54,559 nt of DNA from an uncultured SAR86 cluster bacterium. Lineage in GTDB: Bacteria; Pseudomonadota; Gammaproteobacteria; Magnimaribacterales; AG-339-G14. The notes under the pieces are model-generated. The model had not been told where the DNA came from. It did no database searches and saw only the letters and a program-made list of their open reading frames with translations. The position numbers and the translations under genes are program-made. Positions 25,294 to 36,650 of the stretch are shown here, one piece after another. The stretch is taken from the NCBI GenBank assembly GCA_902629465.1, contig CACOQX010000004.1:1-54559 (forward strand). Direction: 5' to 3'. How positions within the stretch are numbered: the first letter of the stretch is position 1; every line of letters begins with the position of its first letter.

Positions 25294-26658
25294 TTGAACA
25301 TCTTAATATTAGGTGCAGGCCAAGTTGGATCGGAATTAACCGAAATTCTATCTGAAGATGGTCACAGCATAACCCTCGTCGATCTTAACGAAGAAAAACT
25401 CGAAAAAGAATCGGAACAACACGATATAAGAATTGTGTGCGGAAATTGTTGCTATCCACAAACCCTTGAAGACGCCAACATTCAAGATACAGAGCTTGCT
25501 ATTGCAATGACCGAACGAGACGAGGTCAATTTGGTTGCTTGTCAGATGATTAAACATCTTAATAAAAAAACTAAAACTATGGCTCGGATTCGAGCAAGAG
25601 AATATCTTAAAGGCAAGGGTAGTCAGATATTTGAAAATGGAGAATATTCAATAGATGTTTTAATTTCCCCAGAAACTCTCATTACTGAATACATTTCAAA
25701 ACTTGTACAACTCCCTGGAGCACTTCAAGTTTTAGATTTTGGTGATGGAAGAGCTTCAATGGTAAGTGTAAAGGCTGTAGAGGGCGCTCCCATAACAGGC
25801 CATAAAGTATCTGAATTAAGAGAGCATATCCCTAATGCAGATACTAGAGTTGCAGCTATTTACAGAGAAGAGGAGATTATTATTCCGAGCGGAGAAGATT
25901 ATATAAAAGATGGTGATGAAGTATTCTTTATCTCTGCTAAAGGAAATATTAAGAAAGTAATGTCAGAAATAAGACCGAGAGATTCTAAATATAAAAACAT
26001 AATGATTGCAGGCGGTGGAAAGATTGGAAGAAGGCTCGCAAAAATACTTGAAGATAAATTTAGCGTTGTAAAGATTATAGAAAAAAGTAAAAAGAGAGGA
26101 GATTACTTATCTGAAACTTTAGATTCTGCTCTTGTGCTTAATGGTGATGCCACAGAAGAAGACTTGCTGATAGAAGAAGGTATTGAATCGATTGATATGT
26201 TTTGTTCAGTAACTGACAGTGACGAGGCAAATGTAATGTCGTCATTGTTGGCAAAAAAACTTGGAGCGAAAAAGGTACTCTCTTTGATGAATAAACAATC
26301 TTTTCTAGATCTGATACATCAAGGAGAAGTTGACATTACAGTAGTGCCAAATGAAATTACTATTGGTGTTGTTTTGCAAAATATTACAAAAGCAAAAATA
26401 GAAAGGGCTCATACATTTAAAAGAGGTAAATCTGAAGCATTAGAACTAATAGCAAGCCCTGAAATAACTCCAAAGATTATTGGTCAGGGAATAGACGATA
26501 TAAAACTACCAAACGGATGTACAATAAGTGCCGTAATTCGAGGAAAAGAAGTGAAAATAGCTCATCATGACGTTAAAATACATGAAAATGACCACATAAT
26601 TATTTTCTTGTCTGATAAAAAATTATTCTCGGCACTAGAAACAAGTTTAATGAGTTAA
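25294..26658 (+). CDS. trkA: Trk potassium uptake regulatory subunit TrkA
   Basis: This 454-residue peripheral membrane protein has two RCK modules. N-domain 1 has NILILGAGQVGSEL, a C-domain follows near 140-215, N-domain 2 has NIMIAGGGKIGRRLAK, and the final C-domain is at about 365-454. It binds NAD(H)/nucleotides and gates TrkH. The start is TTG at 25294, supported by GGAG at 8-nt spacing and by alignment of the first strand. Confidence 0.96.
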   Translation: MNILILGAGQVGSELTEILSEDGHSITLVDLNEEKLEKESEQHDIRIVCGNCCYPQTLEDANIQDTELAIAMTERDEVNLVACQMIKHLNKKTKTMARIRAREYLKGKGSQIFENGEYSIDVLISPETLITEYISKLVQLPGALQVLDFGDGRASMVSVKAVEGAPITGHKVSELREHIPNADTRVAAIYREEEIIIPSGEDYIKDGDEVFFISAKGNIKKVMSEIRPRDSKYKNIMIAGGGKIGRRLAKILEDKFSVVKIIEKSKKRGDYLSETLDSALVLNGDATEEDLLIEEGIESIDMFCSVTDSDEANVMSSLLAKKLGAKKVLSLMNKQSFLDLIHQGEVDITVVPNEITIGVVLQNITKAKIERAHTFKRGKSEALELIASPEITPKIIGQGIDDIKLPNGCTISAVIRGKEVKIAHHDVKIHENDHIIIFLSDKKLFSALETSLMS

Positions 26659-26689
26659 GAAGATATTAGATGCTTTTTAAGAAATTTAA

Positions 26690-28141
26690 ATGAAGTTTAG
26701 ATTAATTTCTAGGGTTTTGGGAATAGGTTTGATCGCCTTTTCTTTTTTACAGCTAACGCCAATTATAGTTTCAATTATCTATAACGAAGATAATATTATA
26801 GCTTTTGCCTATTCCTTCCTGATTACCCTTGCATTTGGCTCATTTCTTTATTTGGTTAATTTTGAAAAAAAATATGACGGGGTAAGAGTTAAAGAGGGTT
26901 TTTTGTTAACCGTTCTGCTTTGGATATTCTTTACCATTTTCGCAACTTTACCCTTAATATTAGGAAATAATAGCGATTTATCTATAGTAAGTGCTTACTT
27001 TGAAGCAACTTCAGGCTTAACAACTACAGGTGCAACGATATTTTCTGACCTATCCGGAGAATATTACTCTATTCTGTTTTATAGAGGCTTGCTCCAATGG
27101 ATAGGTGGTCTTGGCATTATTGTATTAGCCATTGCCTTGATGCCTCTATTGGGGGTTGGTGGAATGCAACTATATAGGGGTGAGACGCAAGGACCTATAA
27201 ATCAAAGCAAGTTAAGGCCGAAAATAGCTGAAACCGCTATGGTTTTGGTGTACATATATCTAATTCTTACCTTCCTTTGTTTCATCTCATATTTTATGGC
27301 CGGTATGGGATATTTCGACGCGGTAGTTCACTCTTTTACAACGATTGCAATTGGGGGTTTTTCTAATTACAACGAGAGTTTTGCCTTCTTCAACAACAAC
27401 ACAATTTATATTTTGGCTGTTGTTTTTATGTTCATTTCAGGCATAAGTTTTTCTCTGCATTACCTTTCCTTTTCAAATTTTAAATTATTCAATTATGTAA
27501 AAGATCCTGAATTCGGATTTTATTGGAAAATGCTTTTTCTTGCTTTTGTTGTTTTCTTGATAACTATCTGGTTAAGCAGTGCTGAGATTTCTTCGAGTCT
27601 AATAGTGTCTTCATTATTCACTGTCACTTCATTTGCGACAACTACAGGATTTACCGTTTTGGATCATACTGCATTTCCTACTTACCTCCCTCAACTTCTA
27701 ATTTTTATTGGGATGATTGGTGCTTGTGCAGGATCAACTGCGGGAGGCTTTAAAGCGATAAGAGGCTTGGTACTTTTGAATCATGCGAGAAGAGAGCTTA
27801 AAAAACTTATACACCCTAATCTTGTCTTACCTTTAAAGATTGGCAAAAAGAAAATCAATAGTGAAGTTGCTGATTCCGTATGGGGATTTTTAACAGTTTA
27901 CTTGCTTACTTTTTTGGTTGGATCTTTCGTCTTAATGGGGCAGGGGATAGATACAGAAACTGCTTTTTCTGCGATAGCAGCATGTCTAAATAATTTAGGT
28001 CCAGGACTAGGTGAAGTAGCTTATAATTACGCAGGAATGGATGCGTTTACAAAAGTCCTGTTGGCTTTAGTAATGATACTTGGAAGATTAGAAATCTATA
28101 CTTTACTGGTATTGTTTACAGCATTCTTCTGGAAAGAATAG
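26690..28141 (+). CDS. trkH: Trk potassium transporter membrane subunit TrkH
   Basis: This 483-residue protein has ten or more helices and four pore-loop repeats. Selectivity-filter-like segments are TSGLTTTGAT, FTTIAIGGFSNY, FATTTGFTV and ACLNNLGPG. GGLGIIVLAIALMPLLGVGGMQLYR is typical of TrkH/KtrB. It follows trkA after 31 nt and completes the K+ uptake system. Confidence 0.96.
   Translation: MKFRLISRVLGIGLIAFSFLQLTPIIVSIIYNEDNIIAFAYSFLITLAFGSFLYLVNFEKKYDGVRVKEGFLLTVLLWIFFTIFATLPLILGNNSDLSIVSAYFEATSGLTTTGATIFSDLSGEYYSILFYRGLLQWIGGLGIIVLAIALMPLLGVGGMQLYRGETQGPINQSKLRPKIAETAMVLVYIYLILTFLCFISYFMAGMGYFDAVVHSFTTIAIGGFSNYNESFAFFNNNTIYILAVVFMFISGISFSLHYLSFSNFKLFNYVKDPEFGFYWKMLFLAFVVFLITIWLSSAEISSSLIVSSLFTVTSFATTTGFTVLDHTAFPTYLPQLLIFIGMIGACAGSTAGGFKAIRGLVLLNHARRELKKLIHPNLVLPLKIGKKKINSEVADSVWGFLTVYLLTFLVGSFVLMGQGIDTETAFSAIAACLNNLGPGLGEVAYNYAGMDAFTKVLLALVMILGRLEIYTLLVLFTAFFWKE
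26986..26999. repeat. near copy of SlmA-like palindrome in trkH
   Basis: AGTAAGTGCTTACT differs at one base from the perfect palindrome at 28140 and 37624. It lies inside the trkH coding sequence. Confidence 0.4.
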
Positions 28142-28153
28142 TAAGTACTTACT
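28140..28153. repeat. 14-bp palindrome, SlmA-binding-site-like (copy 1)
   Basis: AGTAAGTACTTACT is a perfect inverted repeat beginning at the trkH stop and lying before the glycyl-tRNA synthetase gene. Its 12-bp core GTAAGTACTTAC differs from the E. coli SlmA consensus GTGAGTACTCAC by one symmetrical change. Confidence 0.55.
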
Positions 28154-28170
28154 TCTAATAAGATACAAGA

Positions 28171-29532
28171 ATGGCTGAAAATAAAATGGATAAAATTGTT
28201 TCTCTTTGTAAGAGAAGGGGTTTTATTTTTCAAACCGCAGAGATATATGGAGGAATGCAGGGCGTTTATGATTATGGGCCGCTAGGCGTTGAGCTTGCCA
28301 ACAACATTAAGCGAGCTTGGTGGGAATCTATGATTTATCAAAGAGATGATATAGAAGGCTTGGATTCTTCAATTTTGGGCAGCCAAAATATCTTTATACA
28401 GTCAGGTCATGAAGACACATTCACTGATCCTCTAGTTGATTGCAAAGATTGTAAATTCAGAATGCGAGCAGATACTTTAGACGAAATGAAGTGTCCAAAT
28501 TGTGGGTCAACAAATTTAACCGAGCCTAGAGACTTTAATCTGATGTTTAAAACTAATATCGGGCCGGTAGACGATGGCTCTTCCATTGCCTATCTTCGCC
28601 CAGAAACAGCTCAGCATATTTTTATTAATTTTAAGAATGTTTTAGACAGCACTTCTAGAACGCTACCTTTTGGAATTGCGCAAATTGGTAAAGCATTTAG
28701 AAATGAAATAACTGCCAGAAATTTTATCTTTAGGAAAAGAGAATTTGAGCAAATGGAAATGGAGTATTTTGTAGAGCCGAAAGATGATGAAAAATTTCAT
28801 GAATATTGGATTAAAGAAAGAATGAAATGGTGGATAGAACAGGGCTTAAATGAGGAAAGTTTAGAAATTTTCAATGTTCCCAAGAAGGAATTATCCCATT
28901 ACTCAAAGGCAACTGCAGATATTATGTATAAATTTCCTCATGGAACAGAGGAGCTAGAAGGGATAGCAAATAGAACAGATTTTGATTTGGGCTCTCATAC
29001 TAAATCACAAGAAGAATTCAACATACAGGCGAAAACAAAGGAAAATAAAACTTCAAAAGCAAAACTTGCTTTCCAAGATAAAATATCAAATAAATGGCTT
29101 GTACCCTATGTAATTGAACCAAGCGCTGGAGTCGAAAGAGCGTTTTTGGCAATTCTAAACGACGCATATAAGGAAGAAAATCTTGAAAATGATACGAAAA
29201 GGGTAGTATTGACTTTGAAAAAGCACCTATCTCCTATAAAAGTCGCTGTTATTCCACTAAAAAAGAACGTAGAGGAAATAGTAAACGCTTCAGTAGAAAT
29301 TAAAAACAGGCTTTTAAAACTAAATATTGGAAGGGTTGCGGTTGAAAATACTGGAAATATAGGAAAGAGTTATCGCAAACATGATGAAATTGGTACCCCA
29401 ATTTGTATAACAGTTGACTATGACACCATAGAAAAAAACAAAGTTACCTTTAGAGATAGAGATACTATGGAGCAAGAAGTAATTGACTTAAGCGACATAG
29501 AGAAAAGCATTCTAAAGTTATTTAAGGGTTAG
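28171..29532 (+). CDS. glyS: glycyl-tRNA synthetase, single-chain alpha2 type
   Basis: This 453-residue class II synthetase is of the alpha2 type (also called GlyQS), unlike the alpha2beta2 enzyme usual in gammaproteobacteria. [14 protein letters not shown] at 26-39, a zinc-ribbon-like C91-x2-C94 ... C108-x2-C111 insert, motif 2 in [33 protein letters not shown] (split here for description), RPETAQHIF, and motif 3 in [10 protein letters not shown] are all present. A C-terminal anticodon-binding domain starts near KVAVIPL. gmhB follows after 2 nt. Confidence 0.95.
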   Translation: MAENKMDKIVSLCKRRGFIFQTAEIYGGMQGVYDYGPLGVELANNIKRAWWESMIYQRDDIEGLDSSILGSQNIFIQSGHEDTFTDPLVDCKDCKFRMRADTLDEMKCPNCGSTNLTEPRDFNLMFKTNIGPVDDGSSIAYLRPETAQHIFINFKNVLDSTSRTLPFGIAQIGKAFRNEITARNFIFRKREFEQMEMEYFVEPKDDEKFHEYWIKERMKWWIEQGLNEESLEIFNVPKKELSHYSKATADIMYKFPHGTEELEGIANRTDFDLGSHTKSQEEFNIQAKTKENKTSKAKLAFQDKISNKWLVPYVIEPSAGVERAFLAILNDAYKEENLENDTKRVVLTLKKHLSPIKVAVIPLKKNVEEIVNASVEIKNRLLKLNIGRVAVENTGNIGKSYRKHDEIGTPICITVDYDTIEKNKVTFRDRDTMEQEVIDLSDIEKSILKLFKG

Positions 29533-29534
29533 GA

Positions 29535-30074
29535 ATGTCAGACCAAAAGTACATTATTCTTGATAGAGATGGCGTTATTAACGTTGATCTCTTTGATTAT
29601 GTTACAAAGCCAGCAGATTTTAAATTCGAGGATGGAAGCCTAGAAGCATTATCTATATTGTCTGACAATAATTTTAAAATTATTGTTGCCACAAATCAGG
29701 CCTGCATTAGCCTTGGGATAGCTTCTAAAGATCAAATTGATAAAGTCAATTCTCACATGAAACAAAAAGTTAGAGAACACGGATCGGATATTATTTATGT
29801 AGAAGTTTGTCCCCATAGACCTGAAGATGGTTGTGAATGCAGAAAACCAAAAACCGGTCTTTTGCTTCAAGCAGAAAAAGCTCTAGGTATTAATCTTAAA
29901 GGAAGTTATTTTGTTGGAGATAAATTTTCTGATGTTCAATGTGCTCTCGCTCATGAGTGCAAACCTTTGTTGGTTAAAACTGGTTACGGAGAGATCACCT
30001 TGAAAAATCACGATACTTCTCAAGCTCAAGTTTTTGAAAATCTATTATCAGCAACAAAATTTATATGCCAATGA
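29535..30074 (+). CDS. gmhB: D-glycero-beta-D-manno-heptose 1,7-bisphosphate 7-phosphatase
   Basis: This 179-residue HAD-family enzyme acts in synthesis of the ADP-heptose used for lipopolysaccharide core. The catalytic motif is D10-R-D12-G-V-I-N. The zinc knuckle is C92-P-H94-R-P-E-D-G-C100-E-C102, and the third HAD motif is GDKFSDVQCA. It overlaps plsC by 10 nt. Its presence points to an outer membrane with heptose-containing LPS. Confidence 0.93.
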   Translation: MSDQKYIILDRDGVINVDLFDYVTKPADFKFEDGSLEALSILSDNNFKIIVATNQACISLGIASKDQIDKVNSHMKQKVREHGSDIIYVEVCPHRPEDGCECRKPKTGLLLQAEKALGINLKGSYFVGDKFSDVQCALAHECKPLLVKTGYGEITLKNHDTSQAQVFENLLSATKFICQ

Positions 30075-30781
30075 TTTCATACTTAAGATCTTTTCTTTTT
30101 TATGTGATTTTAAGTTTTTCTTTAATCATCATATCTTTAACCTTCCCGGCTTGTATTTTTATTGATAGAAAATTCAGACAAAAAATTATTCTTTCCTGGG
30201 TTGCTTTCTTTCGTTGGTGGATAAGAATTTGTTGCGGAGTGAAGATTGTTTTTAAGGGAAATGTTGATGTCATAAATTCTCCAAGAAAAAAAATTTTTTT
30301 TCCTAACCATCAAGGTTTTATAGAAACTTTGGTTTTGTATGAAAGATTTGTTCCTACTGCAACCATCCTGAAAGATGTTTTGTTATCATGGCCAATTATT
30401 GGCTGGGCTTTGAGATTGCTTAGTTCAATTCCAATTGATAGAGGCAAGGGCTCGGAAGCTGTAAAAAAGATTTTTTCTATGGGTAAGGAATTATTAGATT
30501 CTGGCTTTTCTTTAATCTATTACCCAGAAGGCACTAGAAGAAAACCAGGAGACCTTGGTATCTACAAAAAAACGGGTGCGGAATTAGCTTTGCAAACAGA
30601 TAGTGAAATTATCCCTATTGTCCATAATGCAGGAGAATGTTGGTATGGTGGGGATTTTGTCATAACGCCAGGTGAGGTAATTTTTTTTATTGGAGACCCC
30701 ATTCAACCAACAGAAAATTCATCTGAAACAACAAAAATAGTAAGAGACTGGACGGAAAATAAATATTCGGAACTTTTTTGA
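30065..30781 (+). CDS. 1-acyl-sn-glycerol-3-phosphate acyltransferase-like protein
   Basis: This 238-residue membrane protein of the PlsC/LPLAT family has an N-terminal hydrophobic hairpin (about 10-32 and 40-58). The acyltransferase motif is H82-Q-G-F-I-E87 (HX4E in place of the common HX4D), and P154-E-G-T-R158 binds the phosphate. It probably acylates lysophosphatidic acid or a related lipid. The place between gmhB and gyrB matches the plsC/lptA-type gene of the Pseudomonas origin region. It converges with gyrB, with 1 nt between stops. Confidence 0.88.
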   Translation: MPMISYLRSFLFYVILSFSLIIISLTFPACIFIDRKFRQKIILSWVAFFRWWIRICCGVKIVFKGNVDVINSPRKKIFFPNHQGFIETLVLYERFVPTATILKDVLLSWPIIGWALRLLSSIPIDRGKGSEAVKKIFSMGKELLDSGFSLIYYPEGTRRKPGDLGIYKKTGAELALQTDSEIIPIVHNAGECWYGGDFVITPGEVIFFIGDPIQPTENSSETTKIVRDWTENKYSELF

Positions 30782-30782
30782 G

Positions 30783-33203
<2,421 letters not shown>

Positions 33204-34217
33204 TTATAAATCAATTACAAAATCAAACTCATATTTTTCTAAGTTTTCCAAAGAAGTTATAAATAATTGACAATCAGCATCTTGAAGAAGATTTAGTGCC
33301 AAGTCCAAATTTTTGTCATCAAGCTCAGAAGGCAGGTCGTCAAGCAAGAAAATTGTTTTGTTTGGCCTAAGATCGTTGTAAGCTTTTATAAAAAATAAAT
33401 ATATCAATAAAATCAATATCTTTTGCTCGCCTCTTGATAAAATATTTCCAGAATCTTGTTTATTTATTTTCACGCTTAAATCAGAAGTTTGCGGCCCCAG
33501 AGAGGTAAATCCTCTTGACTGATCCTTAACAAAAGACTCCCTTAACTCCTCTAATAAGTCATCTTTCCAGCCTTTGTCGTAAGTAATTGAGATCTCCTTA
33601 AACTTATCTTTTAGGTTTTCAGGCATAGACAAGGAATCTACAAAAGACGGAAAGCTTTTTAAAAAAGAATCTACAAACTGAAGCTTCTTTTTGGTTAGTT
33701 TCTGTGACAAATCAATAAATACTTTTGTCCAAGATTTAAGCTCAGAAGAAGAGCTTTTTTTCAGCGCCCTATTTCTTTGGGCGAGGGCTTTTTTAAACTT
33801 CAAGTGATCTATTTTGTAGTCGTGTTCCACGTGAAACATTAGGTAATCTATAAATGACCTTCTGTTCTCCTTTGGTGCTTCCAAAAGATTCAAAGAAAAA
33901 TTATTAAGCACCAGGGGCAGAAAGTCGTTTTGAAAATTTACTGATTTAGATTTTACAGAGGATGATAATTCTTTTGTTAAAGAAAATTTTTCTCCATTTA
34001 AGATCGCATCAATATTAAAAAAATTTGATCCAAAATTAATCATTGCATTTGCAGAGGATGTTCTGAAAGACTTTTTAGATAGAATGAAAAAAATCGCCTC
34101 TAAAAAAGAAGACTTCCCTGCCCCATTTTTTCCAAGAATTAAATTCTTTTTTGAAAGATCAAAAGAAGAGTTTTTAAAAGATCTGAAATTGTTTAAATTT
34201 ATTTTTGATAGCAGCAT
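33204..34217 (-). CDS. recF: DNA replication and repair protein RecF
   Basis: This 337-residue SMC-like ATPase loads RecA at gaps. The Walker A is GKNGAGKSSFLEA after NLNNFRSFKN, the signature is SRGEQKI, and the Walker B is IFLLDDLPSELD. The stretch MFHVEH near residue 127 is encoded by a parS site (see separate entry). It is 3 nt from gyrB and 4 nt from dnaN. Confidence 0.96.
   Translation of the reverse strand: MLLSKINLNNFRSFKNSSFDLSKKNLILGKNGAGKSSFLEAIFFILSKKSFRTSSANAMINFGSNFFNIDAILNGEKFSLTKELSSSVKSKSVNFQNDFLPLVLNNFSLNLLEAPKENRRSFIDYLMFHVEHDYKIDHLKFKKALAQRNRALKKSSSSELKSWTKVFIDLSQKLTKKKLQFVDSFLKSFPSFVDSLSMPENLKDKFKEISITYDKGWKDDLLEELRESFVKDQSRGFTSLGPQTSDLSVKINKQDSGNILSRGEQKILILLIYLFFIKAYNDLRPNKTIFLLDDLPSELDDKNLDLALNLLQDADCQLFITSLENLEKYEFDFVIDL
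33823..33838. promoter_or_regulatory. parS centromere-like site inside recF
   Basis: TGTTCCACGTGAAACA matches the bacterial parS consensus TGTTNCACGTGAAACA at every defined position. It lies in the recF coding sequence, about 10 kb from parA/parB and 3 kb from dnaA, an expected location for ParB loading. Confidence 0.88.
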
Positions 34218-34221
34218 TTCA

Positions 34222-35322
34222 TCATAACCTCATCGGCATGATTACGTGTACTAAATCATCACTGGAAGAATTTTTAACTAAGCAGGAATTTTCCGAACCA
34301 AAAAAGACAAATTCAATATCATCACCCGGAAGATAATTTAAAGATTCTTGAACATAATTTATATTGAAGCCTATTTCCAAATCTTGTCCAGAATAATCTA
34401 CATTCAACTCTTCTTCTGCACTTTCTTTGTTTGGATTATTAGCAAGGATTTTTAATTTGTCTTTGCTAAGTTCAAATTTAACACCTCTAAATTTTTCATT
34501 AGAAAGAACTGCTGATCTCGACAGCGCGGTAAGGATGGGAGACTTAGAAGTTGCAAGAGATTGTTCCTCCCCAGAGGGAAAGACTTTTTTATAGTCAGGA
34601 TAGGCTCCTTCAATTAATTTGCTTATAAAAGTAAAATTATCAGATTCAATTTTTAATTGAGAGTTATTTGAAGAGAAAGAAATTTCCTCAGGAAATAAAT
34701 TTAAAATTCTTTGTAACTCTAGAGCAGTAGATCTAGGAATGATTAATTTTTTTTCTTCCAAATCTTCAGAATGTGAATAACATCCCCAAGCAAGTCTGTG
34801 ACCATCAGTAGCAACCATGTTTATTTTCTTTTGAGCAGTTTCAAATAACAACCCATTTAGATAATATCTAACGTCTGCTGATGCCATAGCAAAACTAGTG
34901 CTTTCTAGAACCTTTCCAAATTTATTGCCATCCAAAGCAATATTAAAATTATGGTCTTCTAAGTCCACGAATGGAAAATCCTGAACAGGTAAAACAGCCA
35001 AGTCCGCTTGGAAACTTAATGCTGAGATTTCAAGCTGGTTTTCAATAACTTCAAAATTTAACTCTGTATCATCTGGAACAGACCTTATGAGCTCAAATAG
35101 CTTTCTTGCTGATACAGTAGTTTCTCCATCATCCGCGATCGAGCAATCTGAAACAATAAGAGACAGTTGTCTTTCTAAATCAGTAGCAACAATCGTTAAA
35201 CTTCCATTATTTGTCTTCAATAAAACATTTGAAAGTATAGGAATTGTTTGTCTTTTCTCTGCAATTGACGAACATAATGAAAGTTTGTCCGCCAAAGACT
35301 CTTTTTTTGCTGAAAATTTCAT
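34222..35322 (-). CDS. dnaN: DNA polymerase III beta sliding clamp
   Basis: This 366-residue protein is the processivity clamp. Three repeated clamp folds are recognisable: MKFSAKK...LSNVLLK, then LNGLLFE...VATDGHRLAW, and the C-terminal V-H-V-I-M-P-M-R-L, which forms the partner-binding pocket. The start overlaps the dnaA stop (ATGA). Confidence 0.97.
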   Translation of the reverse strand: MKFSAKKESLADKLSLCSSIAEKRQTIPILSNVLLKTNNGSLTIVATDLERQLSLIVSDCSIADDGETTVSARKLFELIRSVPDDTELNFEVIENQLEISALSFQADLAVLPVQDFPFVDLEDHNFNIALDGNKFGKVLESTSFAMASADVRYYLNGLLFETAQKKINMVATDGHRLAWGCYSHSEDLEEKKLIIPRSTALELQRILNLFPEEISFSSNNSQLKIESDNFTFISKLIEGAYPDYKKVFPSGEEQSLATSKSPILTALSRSAVLSNEKFRGVKFELSKDKLKILANNPNKESAEEELNVDYSGQDLEIGFNINYVQESLNYLPGDDIEFVFFGSENSCLVKNSSSDDLVHVIMPMRL

Positions 35323-36650
35323 GCTGTCAAGGTTCTTATTAATTTAGTGTAATCTTCTGCTATATCAGCATCCTCTTCTCTAAGTGCTGTAATTCTTCTG
35401 CATGCGTGCAATACTGTCGTATGATCCCTGCCGCCAAAAGAATCTCCTATTTCCGGCAAACTATGATTAGTTAGCTCTTTTGATAAACACATGGAAACTT
35501 GTCTAGGCCTTGCTAAAGAGCGCGTTCTTTTGCTTGATAAAAGATCAGAAACTCTTATGTTGTAGTAATCAGAAACGGTTTTTTGTATATTTTCTATACT
35601 TATTTGTCTTTGCTGAATAGCAAGTAAATCTTTTAGCGACTCTTTAATCAAATTTACATCAATTTCTCTATTTGTAAATTTTGCATTAGCACCAACTCTT
35701 CTTAAAGCCCCTTCAAGCTCTCTAACATTAGATCTAATTTTTTCAGCAATATAAAAAGCTGAGTCTTCTGAGAGGTTTAAGTCCATTTCTGAAGCCTTAG
35801 TTAGCAAAATTGCAACTCTTGTTTCTAATTCAGGCGGCTCTATGCTTACTGGAAGGCCCCATCCCAGCCTTGATTTGAGCCTCTCTTCTAAACCATCTAT
35901 TTCTTTGGGATATTTATCACAAGTTAGAATCATTTGTTGGCCGCCCTCTAATAAAGTGTTGAAAGTGTGGAAAAGCTCTTCCTGAGATTGTTCTTTGCCA
36001 GCAAAAAATTGAATATCATCAATTAAAAGAGCATCAACAGACCTATAAAAATTTTTAAAATCGTTTATTGACCCTAGTTGCAAGCACTTCACCATATCAC
36101 TTACAAACCTTTCTGAATGAACATAGACAATATTTTTTGACTTTTCCTGCTCTTTAAGCCTATTCCCAACAGCATGCATTAGATGGGTCTTCCCCAGTCC
36201 AACACCTCCATAAATAAAGAGTGGGTTATAAGCTGCATTTTTCGACTCTGAAACCTGTTTTGCAGCTGCAAGAGCTATGTTATTAGATTTACCCTCAACA
36301 AATGTTTCGAAAGTGTAATCGTCATTAAGCGTGTTCTCTTTGTTAAGAAAAAGACTTAAATTTTTATTATTTTCCTTATTAATCAATGGCTTACGCACAG
36401 ATATAAGTTCATATACAATAGGCAAATCTGATAGATCTTCTTTTAGGAGGTGTTTTCTAATGATTTCGTCGTAATTTTCTCTCACATGTTCTTTAATGAA
36501 AGCGTTGGGAGCGAGAATAAAAAGATCCTTGCTTCCTGATGGAGACTTATTTACGGAAAACTCTAAAGGATTAATCCAGGCATTAAATTCTTCCTGAGAC
36601 ATTTCCTTTTGAAGGGCTTTTTTACATTTTTTCCAAGATTTGATCATCAT
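35319..36650 (-). CDS. dnaA: chromosomal replication initiator DnaA
   Basis: This protein has 443 residues from the ATG at 36650; a second ATG follows at 36647. Domain I starts SWKKCKKALQKEMSQEEFNAWI. The AAA+ domain has NPLFIYGGVGLGKTHLMHA and ALLIDDIQFFAGKE. Domain IV carries the DnaA-box helix-turn-helix with FGGRDHTTVLHACR. The open frame reaches 36683, but that extension overlaps a DnaA box and has no family similarity. No clear Shine-Dalgarno is seen. DnaA boxes upstream suggest autoregulation. Confidence 0.96.
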   Translation of the reverse strand: MMIKSWKKCKKALQKEMSQEEFNAWINPLEFSVNKSPSGSKDLFILAPNAFIKEHVRENYDEIIRKHLLKEDLSDLPIVYELISVRKPLINKENNKNLSLFLNKENTLNDDYTFETFVEGKSNNIALAAAKQVSESKNAAYNPLFIYGGVGLGKTHLMHAVGNRLKEQEKSKNIVYVHSERFVSDMVKCLQLGSINDFKNFYRSVDALLIDDIQFFAGKEQSQEELFHTFNTLLEGGQQMILTCDKYPKEIDGLEERLKSRLGWGLPVSIEPPELETRVAILLTKASEMDLNLSEDSAFYIAEKIRSNVRELEGALRRVGANAKFTNREIDVNLIKESLKDLLAIQQRQISIENIQKTVSDYYNIRVSDLLSSKRTRSLARPRQVSMCLSKELTNHSLPEIGDSFGGRDHTTVLHACRRITALREEDADIAEDYTKLIRTLTA

